Shown here piece after piece: positions 1 through 10,253 of a DNA stretch of 64,000 nucleotides. Both the position numbers and the translations under genes were made by a program. The DNA lies in NCBI GenBank assembly GCA_913045135.1, contig CAJWQD010000007.1:1-64000 (forward strand). The letters run 5' to 3'. Below the pieces are notes generated by a model. The model saw only the letters and a list, made by a program, of their open reading frames with translations. It was not told the origin of the DNA and did not search any database. The stretch's first letter is position 1; every line of letters begins with the position of its first letter. The stretch comes from an uncultured Flammeovirgaceae bacterium. Its GTDB lineage: Bacteria; Bacteroidota; Bacteroidia; Cytophagales; Cyclobacteriaceae.

Positions 1-742
1 TAATAGCCTTGTAGGAGGTTAAGTCAAATTTACAGGGAACTATACTTACATAATTGTTTTTTATGGCCCACTCATCATGATCCTGTCCTTGATCGTTATT
101 GATCAGGTTTCCCACCATCCAATAATAGTCTCTACCATAAGGGTCTATTCGTAAATCAAAATCTTCTTGCCATCGAGTATCAGCCTGACGGCATATTTTT
201 ATACCCTTAATCTGATCATTACTCATGGCTGGTATGTTTACATTTAAGGCAATATTTTTTGGTAATCCTTTACTAAGAACTTCCTTTACAATTTTAACTA
301 CATATGGTAACCCATGAGAAAAGTTAACCTTGGGATCATAATCGCACAATGAAAAACCTATCGAAGAGGTACCTTCAATTGCTCCTTCAATAGCAGCACC
401 CATAGTACCTGAATATAAAACATTTATTGAAGTATTACTACCATGGTTGATTCCACTAAGTAGCAAATCTACTGTCCTACCTTTCAAAATTTGGTACTTC
501 GCCAATTTCACACAGTCAGCAGGTGTTCCACTACATTCATAAGCTTCAATATCCTTGAATATATGGCTTTTTTTAATCTTAAGTGTATCGCCAACTGTTA
601 TAGCATGACCCATTCCTGATTGAGGACGAGTTGGAGCTACCACAACAATTTCTCCTAAACTTTTGACTGCAGAAATTAATTCAAATATTCCTTTTGAAGC
701 AATTCCGTCATCATTTGTAATTAGAATTAATGGTTTTTTCAT
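1..742 (-). CDS. surE: 5'/3'-nucleotidase SurE (C-terminus cut by window edge)
   Basis: Translation from the ATG at 742 gives MKKPLILITNDDGI at the N-terminus, the SurE signature in which the paired Asp residues bind the catalytic divalent metal. Further in come the family's SGTPADCV and LLSGINHGSN segments and YSGTMGAAIEGA. SurE hydrolyses nucleoside 5'- and 3'-monophosphates in the cytoplasm. About 247 codons are visible and no stop is reached, so only the last few residues are likely missing, since the family is usually about 250-260 residues. The start lies 2 bp after the stop of the preceding small secreted-protein gene, so it is probably the last gene of a dnaG-ribBA-surE operon. Identification is firm. 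Confidence 0.93.
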   Translation of the reverse strand, partial: MKKPLILITNDDGIASKGIFELISAVKSLGEIVVVAPTRPQSGMGHAITVGDTLKIKKSHIFKDIEAYECSGTPADCVKLAKYQILKGRTVDLLLSGINHGSNTSINVLYSGTMGAAIEGAIEGTSSIGFSLCDYDPKVNFSHGLPYVVKIVKEVLSKGLPKNIALNVNIPAMSNDQIKGIKICRQADTRWQEDFDLRIDPYGRDYYWMVGNLINNDQGQDHDEWAIKNNYVSIVPCKFDLTSYKAI

Positions 743-744
743 AA

Positions 745-1341
745 TTAAATGGAATTGTAAAAGGCAATAATTCTCACTAAATCTCTAAGGTCATCTGTTT
801 TTAATCTATTTCCTTTTATGAACGATTGAATTTCATTTTTCTTCTTTGCTAGGATTGTTAGAAGATCCCTCTTTGATCCACTGAATTGGGTAAGTTTACC
901 TCCTTTGGTAAGAAAATAAAAATCATATCTAACAGTAGGTTGAGAAATAACAGGTACACCATAGCCGTAACCTACACTAGAAGTTTCAATAACAATCTTT
1001 TCTCGAGACAATAAAGATAAAACACCTTCAAATTGAAGCTCAAATAAAATTGGGGTAAGATAGTTTGAAGCATTTCTATGGGGAATGGCATAAAATTCAC
1101 GATAGCTTTTATAGCTCTCGTCATAAATTTCAAAATACATCAACTTATGGCTTGAAAAGGCAATCACAGATTCGTTTTTTATCAATGTGATCATATTACT
1201 TGAAAAATCATACTTAATCTCTCCAGAAATCGTATCTTGATTTGTAGTTACTACAATTCCCTTGTGCCACTCTCTGGATGACAACTGACTAAAAGACCAA
1301 GTCGAGTGCAATAGAAAAATAAGATAAAAAATAATGCGCAT
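745..1341 (-). CDS. Conserved secreted protein of unknown function
   Basis: A 198-residue protein starting with a typical Sec signal peptide (residues 1-18, cleavage near FSQ). The mature part is mostly beta-strand-like and has no catalytic motif I recognise. It contains a WHKGIVVTTNQDTISG segment, a pattern seen in small Bacteroidota exported proteins that I cannot name. It begins 2 bp after the ribBA stop and ends 2 bp before surE, so it is translated as part of the same operon. Its export sets it apart from its cytoplasmic neighbours, so co-transcription need not mean a shared function. Confidence 0.7.
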   Translation of the reverse strand: MRIIFYLIFLLHSTWSFSQLSSREWHKGIVVTTNQDTISGEIKYDFSSNMITLIKNESVIAFSSHKLMYFEIYDESYKSYREFYAIPHRNASNYLTPILFELQFEGVLSLLSREKIVIETSSVGYGYGVPVISQPTVRYDFYFLTKGGKLTQFSGSKRDLLTILAKKKNEIQSFIKGNRLKTDDLRDLVRIIAFYNSI

Positions 1342-1342
1342 A

Positions 1343-2557
1343 TTATTTTAGAATATCATGCCCCATACGGTCTCGTTTAGTTTCTAAATATTTTTTATTA
1401 TGGGTATTAGCGTCTATTTCAATAGAAATATTTTCTATAATTTCTAAACCATATCCAATTAAACCAACACGTTTTTTTGGATTATTTGTAATGAGTTTGA
1501 GCTTTGAAATACCCATATCCCTAATAATCTGAGCCCCTACCCCATAATCCCTTTCGTCTCCCTTAAATCCTAAATGCTCATTAGCCTCTACTGTATCCAG
1601 TCCTCTTTCCTGGAGTTTATAAGCCTTCAATTTATTGATTAGACCAATACCTCTGCCCTCTTGATTCATATAAATAACAGCTCCCTTTCCTTCTTTTTCT
1701 ACCATCCTCATGGCGTTGTGAAGTTGCACACCGCAATCACATCTGCAAGAACCAAAAATATCACCTGTAACACATGATGAGTGAACTCTAACCAACACAG
1801 GCTCATCAGCTTTCCATTGGCCTTTATAAAGTACCATGTGGTCATCCCCAGTATTAATTTGTCTATAAGCTTTAAGCTTAAAGTCACCAAAGTCTGTAGG
1901 AAGATCTATAAGAATTTGCTCCTTAATAAGAGATTCATTTCGAAGTCTATAAGCTATTAAATCATTTATAGAAACTAGCTTTAATTTAAACTTATCCGCA
2001 ATAACCCTTAAATCTGGTAGTCGAGCCATAGTTCCATCTTCTTTAAGTACTTCTATCAAAACACCTGCAGGTTTTAATCCTGCTAAACGTGCAAAATCTA
2101 TGGCAGCTTCAGTATGCCCTGCTCTTCTTAAAACTCCACCTTTTTTCGCTTTTAAGGGAAAAATATGACCTGGTCTGCCCAAATCACCCGGTTTAGTATT
2201 AGGATCTGCTAATGCATGAATAGTCAAAGATCTATCCGATGTAGAAATTCCAGTACTCGTCGCTTTGCTTTTCAAATCAACGCTTACTGTAAAAGGGGTA
2301 TCATGAAGAGCTGTATTTTTACCAACCATGAGTTCTAATTGAAGTTCATCACACCTTTCTTCGATCAAGGGAACACAAATCAATCCACGTCCCTCTCTTA
2401 CCATAAAATTGACTATTTCAGGATTTATTTTCTCAGCAGCACAAATAAAATCTCCCTCATTTTCACGACCTTCATCGTCAACCACTATGATGACTTGCCC
2501 TTTATTTATCGCTTCTATCGCTTCATCTATTGAATCGAGTTTAATATCTTCTTGCAT
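1343..2557 (-). CDS. ribBA: Bifunctional 3,4-dihydroxy-2-butanone-4-phosphate synthase / GTP cyclohydrolase II
   Basis: A 404-residue fusion of the two enzymes that supply both precursors of riboflavin. Residues 1-205 are the RibB domain, with the acidic [11 protein letters not shown] metal/substrate loop and [16 protein letters not shown]. Residues 210-404 are the RibA domain, with the zinc-binding cysteines in [17 protein letters not shown] and the catalytic region [13 protein letters not shown]. Both active sites appear complete, so it should make DHBP from ribulose 5-phosphate and the pyrimidine intermediate from GTP. It follows dnaG by 27 bp and precedes the small secreted protein and surE. 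The length is normal for the fused form. Confidence 0.96.
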   Translation of the reverse strand: MQEDIKLDSIDEAIEAINKGQVIIVVDDEGRENEGDFICAAEKINPEIVNFMVREGRGLICVPLIEERCDELQLELMVGKNTALHDTPFTVSVDLKSKATSTGISTSDRSLTIHALADPNTKPGDLGRPGHIFPLKAKKGGVLRRAGHTEAAIDFARLAGLKPAGVLIEVLKEDGTMARLPDLRVIADKFKLKLVSINDLIAYRLRNESLIKEQILIDLPTDFGDFKLKAYRQINTGDDHMVLYKGQWKADEPVLVRVHSSCVTGDIFGSCRCDCGVQLHNAMRMVEKEGKGAVIYMNQEGRGIGLINKLKAYKLQERGLDTVEANEHLGFKGDERDYGVGAQIIRDMGISKLKLITNNPKKRVGLIGYGLEIIENISIEIDANTHNKKYLETKRDRMGHDILK

Positions 2558-2584
2558 AAGAATGTTTTAGATAATTTATAACAA

Positions 2585-4510
2585 TTATTTTACGGTTACG
2601 TTCCCTATAATTTTGGCAATTTCCATTTCAGTTTGCTTCAAATTACTGATTTCATCTAATAAATTATCTATTTCGCCATCCTTTGCAGTTTTCAATTTTT
2701 TAATTTGAACTTCTATTAAATGTTGTATCACCCTGAACTTAAAGCGCAAGATATTAGAATAAGTTACGTCTTTGATATAATCTTCTTCCTGGGGGACGTC
2801 AATGTGATATTTTTCCTTCCAAAATTCACTAATTTCGTATTTTGGAGCGCACAAATCAATAACCGTTTTTTGAATTTCTGGATCTTCAATAGACAAAAAA
2901 TACTCAATATTTAAAGGTAAATTTTTATTATTACGCTGAATCATTAACTGAAATATTTTATTGTATACAGGATGGGTGAATTCAATATCTTCAGACTCAT
3001 CGATAAAATAATCCCATAACTTAATCTCTTTCTTGTTTAACTTTTGAATGATCTCATCTCCATAATTTAAAAGTACTCTAATACTTTCTTTTTCTTGATA
3101 TGCAATGATTTTTGAATAATCAGTAATCTTACTTTCATCTAATTCCAAAGGAAGATATACTGAAGCCTCTTTATGTTGCGATCCCTTTTGGTTAAAACGG
3201 TTCCGAGTTATTAAAATCTTATTTTGTTCTGCAATCAAGATTTCCTCACTGATTTGCAATACATCACTACATTCTTTCAAATAAACTGATCTCTTGATGG
3301 CGTCACCTATTTTGGAGATACTCTCTACAATGTCTCTGACCGCTCCCGCCTTCTTAATCGGATCATCATTTATACCATCAATCAATAGCGATGTTTTAAA
3401 TTTGATAAAATCAACTGCTCCTTCAGTCAAAAAATGGACATAAGCAGTGGCTCCTAACTTATGGCTATAACTGTCTGGATCCTCACCATCCGGAAAAGTA
3501 ACCGCACGCACGTTAAGACCCCCCTCCAATAATATATCTATACCTCTAAACGAGGCACGTATTCCCGGTGCATCACCATCATAAAGTACAGTGACATTTT
3601 GAGTATATCTTTTGATCAGTTTTACCTGGTCTTCGCTTAAGGCAGTACCTGACGAGGAAACTACATTTTTTACACCGATTTGATGCATGGATATTACATC
3701 TGTATAACCCTCTACTAAATAGCAATTATCCTCTTGTCTTATTTCCTTCTTAGATTGAAACAACCCGTACAGTACCCTACTTTTATTATAAAGTTCAGAT
3801 TCAGGTGAATTTAAATATTTGGGTTGGTTTTTAGATATATCTGAACCAAGAGCTCTTGCACCAAAAGCAATAGTTTTACCGGTGACATTTTGTATCGGGA
3901 ACATGACCCTACCTCTGAAACGATCATAAACCTTATTTTCTTTACTTACAACCAAACCTGCTGCTTCCAAATTTTCTTTCGTAAGACCCTTTTTGATCCC
4001 TTCTTGATAGAAATTATTCCAAACATTTAAGCTATAACCCAGATTGAAAGATTCAATGATCTCATCGGAAAAGCCACGTTCTTTGAAATAGGTTAAACCA
4101 ATAGACTTCCCTTCCTCATTTGTGTTTAATACCTTTTGAAAATAGTCGGAGGCATATTGCAGTACAATATATAAGCTCTCGCGCCGATTTTGTACCTCTT
4201 GAATCTCATCAGTTTGAATTTCTTCTTCAATAGCAATATTATATTTATCGGCAAGATATTTGAGTGCTTCAACGTAACTCAATCCATCAACTTCCATAAC
4301 AAAGGAAATGGCATCACCACCTTTTCCTGAACTAAAGCATTTAAATATGCCTTTTGAAGGTACTACGTAAAAAGAAGGTGTTTTTTCGTTCGTAAAAGGA
4401 CTCAAAGCTTTTAAGCTAGAGCCCGATTTTTTAAGATTTACAAAATCACTAACCACCTCAACAATATTCATTGCCATTTTTATATCATCAATTGTCGAGG
4501 GTTTAATCAT
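2585..4510 (-). CDS. dnaG: DNA primase DnaG with a degenerate zinc-binding domain
   Basis: A 641-residue primase that makes RNA primers at the replication fork. The N-terminal CHC2 region (residues 1-100), the catalytic core with TOPRIM (about 255-345, EGYTDVISM and YDGDAPG) and the C-terminal helicase-interaction region are all present. The N-terminal fold is recognisable from NEKTPSF and SGKGGDA. However, the four zinc ligands expected at C37, H40, C58 and C61 read S37, T40, C58 and S61, so a normal zinc site cannot form. The TOPRIM acidic residues are intact, so the enzyme is likely active and the loss looks like a lineage feature rather than decay. It is the first gene of the dnaG-ribBA-surE operon. 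Confidence 0.95.
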   Translation of the reverse strand: MIKPSTIDDIKMAMNIVEVVSDFVNLKKSGSSLKALSPFTNEKTPSFYVVPSKGIFKCFSSGKGGDAISFVMEVDGLSYVEALKYLADKYNIAIEEEIQTDEIQEVQNRRESLYIVLQYASDYFQKVLNTNEEGKSIGLTYFKERGFSDEIIESFNLGYSLNVWNNFYQEGIKKGLTKENLEAAGLVVSKENKVYDRFRGRVMFPIQNVTGKTIAFGARALGSDISKNQPKYLNSPESELYNKSRVLYGLFQSKKEIRQEDNCYLVEGYTDVISMHQIGVKNVVSSSGTALSEDQVKLIKRYTQNVTVLYDGDAPGIRASFRGIDILLEGGLNVRAVTFPDGEDPDSYSHKLGATAYVHFLTEGAVDFIKFKTSLLIDGINDDPIKKAGAVRDIVESISKIGDAIKRSVYLKECSDVLQISEEILIAEQNKILITRNRFNQKGSQHKEASVYLPLELDESKITDYSKIIAYQEKESIRVLLNYGDEIIQKLNKKEIKLWDYFIDESEDIEFTHPVYNKIFQLMIQRNNKNLPLNIEYFLSIEDPEIQKTVIDLCAPKYEISEFWKEKYHIDVPQEEDYIKDVTYSNILRFKFRVIQHLIEVQIKKLKTAKDGEIDNLLDEISNLKQTEMEIAKIIGNVTVK

Positions 4511-4529
4511 TGAACAAATAATTCTTTTT

Positions 4530-4537
4530 CAAAAGTA
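4530..4537 (-). promoter_or_regulatory. Bacteroidota -7 promoter motif for dnaG
   Basis: The minus strand reads TACTTTTG, matching the Bacteroidota -7 consensus TAnnTTTG, 19 bp before the dnaG ATG. No convincing -33 TTTG at the usual spacing was found, so this is a motif match only. Confidence 0.4.
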
Positions 4538-5850
4538 ACACTTATGGGTTTTTGATAAAACAAGTCCTTAATTTAACTTTCAAAGGTTTATCTTTAATTT
4601 GACAAATCAAGCCTTATAATACCGTTAAACAATTCTATTTTTTTATTGATAAAATAAAAAATATTCCTACAGCTTTTTGAGAGATTGATATAATTAAATA
4701 CTCTTTTTTTTGATCTCCAAATTAAAAAATGTTATAAAAACGCAGTTATTCAGATCTTGTTTTACTGAACGTTTCTCTATCTACTACTAGATAAGATGAG
4801 CTATCCGAAAGGTAGTTTTTTAAATATTTCAGTAGTAGATTCAAAAAATAATAAAAGCGTTGTTAACCTCTAAAAAACTGTATTTGATAAAATCTGTATT
4901 ATTTGTATAGCGTATGTTTTATATTCATATCATTTAAAAGGTAACTTGTGGAGAAATCTGTTACTACTAGCTGTTTTATTTTTTTGCACAATTGAACCTT
5001 ATAAATTCTGATTACTCCAATAACTCTATCGTTTCTTTTTAGGTTAACCGCTACATGTAGTAATTATTTAAATAATTTTACTTTTTATTAATTACATAAG
5101 CATACTTTACGAGATCCTTTTGAGACGAAGGATTTGACATCATTCTTAATATCACGTATAAATAACCATTTCTATTTCCCATTTTAATCACTTTTATACC
5201 TTTTTATGTTTAAATTATGATTAATGTATCAAATAGAGATTTAGAGATGCTCCCTATATTTTGGAGGTATCATTTTACGATTTCTTGTATGTCTGATTTA
5301 TTAATTTGTCTAGAATTTAATAATATGTGGTAATAAATCATCATACCCTCAAATCGGAAAGTAAAGCAATCGAAAAAAAATACAATTAATGTTTAATTAT
5401 TTAATAAAAACTTTGAGCACAAATAAAATCTTGGATTTGTCTAAGACATTTAAATATTTTTCTGTTCAGGGAATATATTCTCAATTGCATTACTTCTGAT
5501 TAGATGACTCATCTCTATCATGAGTATACTAGTCAAAACGTCGCTTCTTAGTATTTCAAAATTAGCCTAAGACTAATACAATTTAAGACTGTTATATTCA
5601 AGATCACATATTTTCCTTTTCACCAAAATTGAAGATTGATTAAATTAGTTCTCATTAGGAAGAAAGATGTAGGAAATACAAAAAGCTGATTATAACTTAG
5701 GAACTTTTTTCTTCATTATTCAGTTGAAAATTTTTAATTTATTGATTATTTATCAATGCTTTGAAAACATTTTAAAAGTGCCTATATTGGTCGAAAAAAG
5801 GGATTATCTTAAGAATTATTTAATTCTACATTAAAACCTACATTAAGAAA
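4538..5850. other. Long AT-rich spacer between dnaG and mrp, no gene recognised
   Basis: About 1.3 kb without a confident gene between the divergent dnaG and mrp. On the minus strand two short stop-free stretches look somewhat protein-like: 5078-5182 (ATG start, 34 residues, begins MGNRNGYLYVILRMMS) and 5450-5566 (38 residues, contains RSDVLTSILMIEMSHLIRS). I could not match either to a family. A 10-bp inverted repeat ATCTACTACT / AGTAGTAGAT sits at 4779-4788 and 4831-4840, and TACTACTAG recurs at 4962-4970. Given the decayed genes in other spacers of this window, this may be the residue of one or more lost genes. Confidence 0.4.
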
Positions 5851-6945
5851 ATGGCTATAACAAAAAAAGCTTTACTCAAAGCGCTGAGCACCGTGCAAGA
5901 TCCTGATTTAAAACAAGATCTAGTCACCCTAGATATGATAAAAAATATTAAAATTGAAGCAAAAAAAGTTTCTTTTGATGTAGTTCTTACCACTCCTGCA
6001 TGCCCATTGAAAGAATTGATTAGAAAGGAATGTGAAAATGCTCTTTTAGAGACTTTCGATAATGCCGTTGCTTTTTTAATTAACATGACGTCAAACGTTA
6101 CCACCATAAGAGATAAAGGCCCTCTAATTCCGCAAGTGAAAAACATCATTGCAGTGGCCTCTGGTAAAGGTGGTGTAGGAAAGTCTACGACAACTGCTAA
6201 TTTGGCCGTAGCTTTGGCAAAAACGGGCGCTAAAGTTGGTATTATTGATGCTGATATTTTTGGTCCAAGCATTCCAACTATGTTCAATTGTGAAAATGAG
6301 CAACCTGCGGTAAAGGTGGAGGGTGGGCGTAATATGATTATCCCTATCAAGCAATATAGCGTACAATTAATGTCTATCGGTTTTTTAACGCCTGCCGAGA
6401 ATGCCGTTGTATGGCGAGGGCCAATGGCTAGCTCAGCCTTCAAACAATTCATAGGTGATACTAAATGGAATGATTTGGACTACCTCCTAATCGACTTACC
6501 ACCTGGCACCAGCGATATTCATCTAACCTTAGTTCAAACTTTACCGGTGACTGGGGCCGTCATAGTTACTACGCCACAAAAAGTAGCTCTCGCAGATGCT
6601 CAAAAAGGACTGGCTATGTTTAAACAACCACCAATTAATGTACCAGTCCTGGGAATTGTTGAAAATATGGCTTTTTTCACTCCTGAAGAATTACCTAATT
6701 CTAAATACTTTATATTTGGAGAAGAAGGGGGTGCTAAATTTGCAAAAAAGAACAAAGTGCCTCTTTTAGGTCAGATTCCAATCGTTCAGTCCATCAGAGA
6801 AAGTAGCGATAATGGATATCCAGCCGTAATGACTGATGGGATTATTGCAGAAGCTTATATGCAGCTAGCAGCAGAGCTGGCAAGACAAGTGGCCATCAGA
6901 AATGCCAAAAAAGATAAGACGCAAGTCATTGAAGTTACAGTCTAA
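5851..6945 (+). CDS. mrp: Mrp/ApbC-type iron-sulfur cluster carrier ATPase
   Basis: A 364-residue P-loop ATPase of the Mrp/NBP35 family that carries Fe-S clusters to apoproteins. Residues 1-90 form a MIP18/DUF59-like domain. The deviant Walker A GKGGVGKST starts at residue 105, followed by DADIFGPSIPT and the Walker B region LIDLPPGTSD. The ENMAFF segment seen in other Mrp proteins is present, but the CxxC of some members is not: the following stretch is TPEELPNSKYF. It is immediately followed, 4 bp downstream, by a NifU-like scaffold, which supports a joint role in cluster assembly and transfer. The ATG start gives the normal family length. Confidence 0.93.
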   Translation: MAITKKALLKALSTVQDPDLKQDLVTLDMIKNIKIEAKKVSFDVVLTTPACPLKELIRKECENALLETFDNAVAFLINMTSNVTTIRDKGPLIPQVKNIIAVASGKGGVGKSTTTANLAVALAKTGAKVGIIDADIFGPSIPTMFNCENEQPAVKVEGGRNMIIPIKQYSVQLMSIGFLTPAENAVVWRGPMASSAFKQFIGDTKWNDLDYLLIDLPPGTSDIHLTLVQTLPVTGAVIVTTPQKVALADAQKGLAMFKQPPINVPVLGIVENMAFFTPEELPNSKYFIFGEEGGAKFAKKNKVPLLGQIPIVQSIRESSDNGYPAVMTDGIIAEAYMQLAAELARQVAIRNAKKDKTQVIEVTV

Positions 6946-6949
6946 ATAA

Positions 6950-7201
6950 ATGAATAGCTCAGACTTAAAAGAAAGAATAGAGTTCGCACTGACCAATATT
7001 AGACCTTATCTTGAGGCTGATGGAGGTGATGTACGTATAGTAGAAATTAAAAAAGATACCGTTTTCCTAGAGCTATTGGGAAATTGTGGTACCTGCCCCA
7101 TGTCTGCCATGTCGCTAAAAGCAGGTGTTGAAGAAGCTATTAAACGCGAGGCTCCCGAAATTTTGCATGTAGAAGCCCTGAACCTAATGCATGAGTCATG
7201 A
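6950..7201 (+). CDS. NifU C-terminal domain Fe-S scaffold protein
   Basis: An 83-residue stand-alone NifU C-terminal (Nfu) domain. It shows the diagnostic YLEADGGDVRIVEI opening and the cluster-binding GNCGTCPMSAMSLKAGVE, in which the CxxC pair binds a 4Fe-4S cluster between two subunits. The protein acts as a scaffold or carrier for Fe-S clusters in the cytoplasm. It starts 4 bp after mrp, so the two are certainly co-transcribed. It lacks the N-terminal degenerate domain of NfuA, as is usual for the short bacterial form. Confidence 0.93.
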   Translation: MNSSDLKERIEFALTNIRPYLEADGGDVRIVEIKKDTVFLELLGNCGTCPMSAMSLKAGVEEAIKREAPEILHVEALNLMHES

Positions 7202-7236
7202 TACCCATTTGATATTGCATTTACAAATTAATATTC

Positions 7237-10197
7237 ATGCCATTAAGCAGGCTCTTATTCATAGCAGCTTTTTTTTCGTTCATTGACGGATTAAGTCAAG
7301 TGAGGTGCGGATTAGATGATTATTTTCCACATAAAGAATCGGTAGATCAGTTTGAAAAATGGCTTTCAAATCATCGTATAAATGCTGTAGCTCCTTTTAA
7401 TAGCCCTCTAAAAACTAAAAAAACACTCAATATACCTGTAGTTTTTCATATCATTCACCGCGGAGAAAACCTTGGAACGGGTACCAATCTGCCAGATGAG
7501 AAAATAATAGAGCAATTGCAAATTCTAAATGAAGATTTCAGAAAAGCAAATGACGATCATATACTCACCCCATTGGAGTTTTTAGATAAAGCAGCAGATA
7601 CTGAAATAAATTTTATTTTAGCCAAGCAAGACAGTGAAGGCCTCCCCTCTCAAGGAATCACAAGACAACAAGGAAATCAAAATACTTATAATCGTTCTGA
7701 AGAGGGTATCTTGTACGCAGAAAATTATTGGCCTGCAGAAAATTATCTTAATATATACATCGCAGACTTGGAGGACTATCTTGGTTGGGCGACTTTTCCT
7801 TTTTCAGACTTGGAGGGTAACATAGAAATCAATAATGATCGATTATTGGATGGTGTAGCCATTGATTATAAATGGCTGGGAGTTAATGAAAATACAGGAA
7901 GTTTTAGTAGCTATGGCAGAACCCTTACGCATGAAATTGGTCATTATTTTGGTTTGAGACATCTCTGGGGAAATCAGCAAAACTGTAGTACCGATGATTA
8001 TTGTATAGATACCCCTTATCAATCTACCTCTTATAGCGGAGAATGTCCTTCTCAAACGGTTATTAGTTGTGGGACCTCTGATATGTATTCAAATTATATG
8101 AATTATACTGACGATGCTTGCATGAATATTTTCACTCAAAATCAAAAAGAAAGAATGCATGCCGTTTTGAATCATAGTCCGCGCCGAAATACACTGCTAC
8201 ATTCACCCGCTTTGGATAATCCCATTGTAGCTTTAAATGACTTGGGAATAAAAACTATGAATGCGACCCCTTTGAACGATTGTAATAGTCTTCTTTTACC
8301 AAAGGTTGTAGTACGAAATTATGGAACAAACGTCATTGAAAATTTTATAATCTCATTTTTTTTAAACGATACTTTAATCGAATCACTTGGTATAACCGAG
8401 CGCTACCAGCCTCTCGAAATCGATACCATCGACTTTCAACCAATTACAGTGGATAATGTCATAGATCCAGTACTAAGCTTTCAGATAGGCTTTGTTAACC
8501 AAGCTGAAGATGGTAATTTGAATAATAATTTGTTGAGTATACCCCTTCCAAACTATGTAACAAGGACTTTACCTTTTTTTATGGATTTTGAAAGAACTAT
8601 TGATTTTGAAACTACACTAGAACAAAATCAAATGAGTAATTGGGATACCGTTCTCTTAAATACAAATGATCTCCAGAATCAAGCCATCTCCATCGATTTT
8701 ACAAATGATCCCACTTCATTAGGATTATTTGATTATCTATTTACCCCCAATTTTAACCTGAGTAATTACACCATCCCACAAATTTCATTTAAATACGCAT
8801 ACCAAAGTACAGGATTAGCTCACCAACAAGATGGTCTCATTGTTGCCCTCTCTTATGATTGTGGTCAAAACTTTTTCTCTGAAGATTATTTAGTTGAATT
8901 ATACGGTCCAAATCTAGCTTCTGTAATTTCAACAAGCTCCTCTTTTTTTGCTCCTAAAGATACTTCAGAATGGAAAAAAATGACAATTGATTTGATGGAT
9001 TTCCAAGATCATAAAAATATTCAATTTGCTTTTATTGGCCAATCTAGCGCTGCTTCACAATTATACTTGGATGACATAAGAGTAATTGATATTGCCAATT
9101 TTAATTTTGACCTCCATTTAGAATTTCAAAAAAAAGTTGCTCTAGTTACCTGTGAGAGCGAGCAAATTATCAGCCTTAACCTTGAAAATAGAGGTGATCA
9201 AACACATAGTGATGTTAAGCTTAATATCTCTATAAATGATATTCTAAAGCCTTCCCAACTTATCACAAGCTCCTTAGATAATGGTAAATCTGTTTCATAT
9301 GAGCTTACTATTGAAGAGTTAAATATAGGCTTATCAAACTTTAAAATTTGGGTATCAACCACAAATGGATCTGCTCACGAATATATTAGTGACACCCTTC
9401 AATGGTCTACTACCTTGAACGATCTTGAAGTTGAATTACCCATAAAACTAGATTTTGAAGAAAGAGATGATTGGATCATTGCTAATAAGGAAAATAAGCC
9501 CCTTTGGCAACCTGCCAGTTTTCAAAATAATAATTATTTAATGGCCAGTGGTTATGAAAATGTAGATTTGGGAAATGAGAGTTGGTTAATCAGTCCCTTA
9601 TTGTATTCCGGATATTTAGATAGCATGAGTCTTCAATTTGATTTTGCTTATCAAAGAATATTAGGCAAAAATGATCGACTGAGGGTACTTATCTCGACAG
9701 ACTGTGGAGAAAGTTTTGATCACGTTATTTTTGACAAAAATAGCGAACAGCTGAGCAATATTATCTCAAATGAGAACTTTCTGATAAAAACAAATACGAT
9801 ATGGCAGAATGTGTTCATTGATCTGAATAATTTTTTAAATGAGGAATCACTACGTATCGCCTTTGTTTTTACTAATGGCAATGGAAATAACTTGTTCTTA
9901 GACAACATTGAATTCACAAACACAGGTAATTCTAAACGTCCTAAATTTGATGATTGGGTCAACTTTTACCCCAATCCGGTTTCAAAATATATCAATGTCA
10001 GCTTTAACTTATCTCAGAAAAAGGATGTCAAAGTTCAACTTGTAGACATTTTAGGTCAAATACATCAACAACTAGAATACACCCAATTATTGAATGAAAC
10101 AGTACAATTAGAGGTCCAAAAACTATCTGGCCTCTTTTTCCTCATAATTACAGAATCAAATGAACGTTTTATTGAAAAGGTAATTATTAAGAATTGA
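7237..10197 (+). CDS. Secreted M43 (pappalysin-like) metalloprotease with T9SS sorting domain
   Basis: A 986-residue exported zinc protease. A Sec signal peptide covers about residues 1-20. The M43 catalytic domain carries HEIGHYFGLRHLWG starting at H232, giving the HExxHxxGxxH zinc site, followed by the SNYMNYTDD methionine turn. The middle part (about 330-900) is a series of beta-rich modules including two MAM-like or 'choice-of-anchor' segments. The last 80 residues (NFYPNPVSKYINVSF onward) are a type A T9SS C-terminal sorting domain. The protein is therefore secreted to the surface by T9SS and probably degrades extracellular protein. It sits between the Fe-S genes and ddl with no obvious functional link. 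Confidence 0.9.
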   Translation: MPLSRLLFIAAFFSFIDGLSQVRCGLDDYFPHKESVDQFEKWLSNHRINAVAPFNSPLKTKKTLNIPVVFHIIHRGENLGTGTNLPDEKIIEQLQILNEDFRKANDDHILTPLEFLDKAADTEINFILAKQDSEGLPSQGITRQQGNQNTYNRSEEGILYAENYWPAENYLNIYIADLEDYLGWATFPFSDLEGNIEINNDRLLDGVAIDYKWLGVNENTGSFSSYGRTLTHEIGHYFGLRHLWGNQQNCSTDDYCIDTPYQSTSYSGECPSQTVISCGTSDMYSNYMNYTDDACMNIFTQNQKERMHAVLNHSPRRNTLLHSPALDNPIVALNDLGIKTMNATPLNDCNSLLLPKVVVRNYGTNVIENFIISFFLNDTLIESLGITERYQPLEIDTIDFQPITVDNVIDPVLSFQIGFVNQAEDGNLNNNLLSIPLPNYVTRTLPFFMDFERTIDFETTLEQNQMSNWDTVLLNTNDLQNQAISIDFTNDPTSLGLFDYLFTPNFNLSNYTIPQISFKYAYQSTGLAHQQDGLIVALSYDCGQNFFSEDYLVELYGPNLASVISTSSSFFAPKDTSEWKKMTIDLMDFQDHKNIQFAFIGQSSAASQLYLDDIRVIDIANFNFDLHLEFQKKVALVTCESEQIISLNLENRGDQTHSDVKLNISINDILKPSQLITSSLDNGKSVSYELTIEELNIGLSNFKIWVSTTNGSAHEYISDTLQWSTTLNDLEVELPIKLDFEERDDWIIANKENKPLWQPASFQNNNYLMASGYENVDLGNESWLISPLLYSGYLDSMSLQFDFAYQRILGKNDRLRVLISTDCGESFDHVIFDKNSEQLSNIISNENFLIKTNTIWQNVFIDLNNFLNEESLRIAFVFTNGNGNNLFLDNIEFTNTGNSKRPKFDDWVNFYPNPVSKYINVSFNLSQKKDVKVQLVDILGQIHQQLEYTQLLNETVQLEVQKLSGLFFLIITESNERFIEKVIIKN

Positions 10198-10239
10198 ACG
10201 ATTATTTAAATTAAAATTTTCATATCCCAGCCTAACGTC

Positions 10240-10247
10240 TATTTTTG
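10240..10247 (+). promoter_or_regulatory. -7 promoter motif just upstream of ddl
   Basis: TATTTTTG matches TAnnTTTG and ends only 6 bp before the ddl ATG at 10254, which would give a leaderless or nearly leaderless transcript. This is a motif match only, and ddl could also be read from upstream. Confidence 0.35.
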
Positions 10248-10253
10248 TGATGT

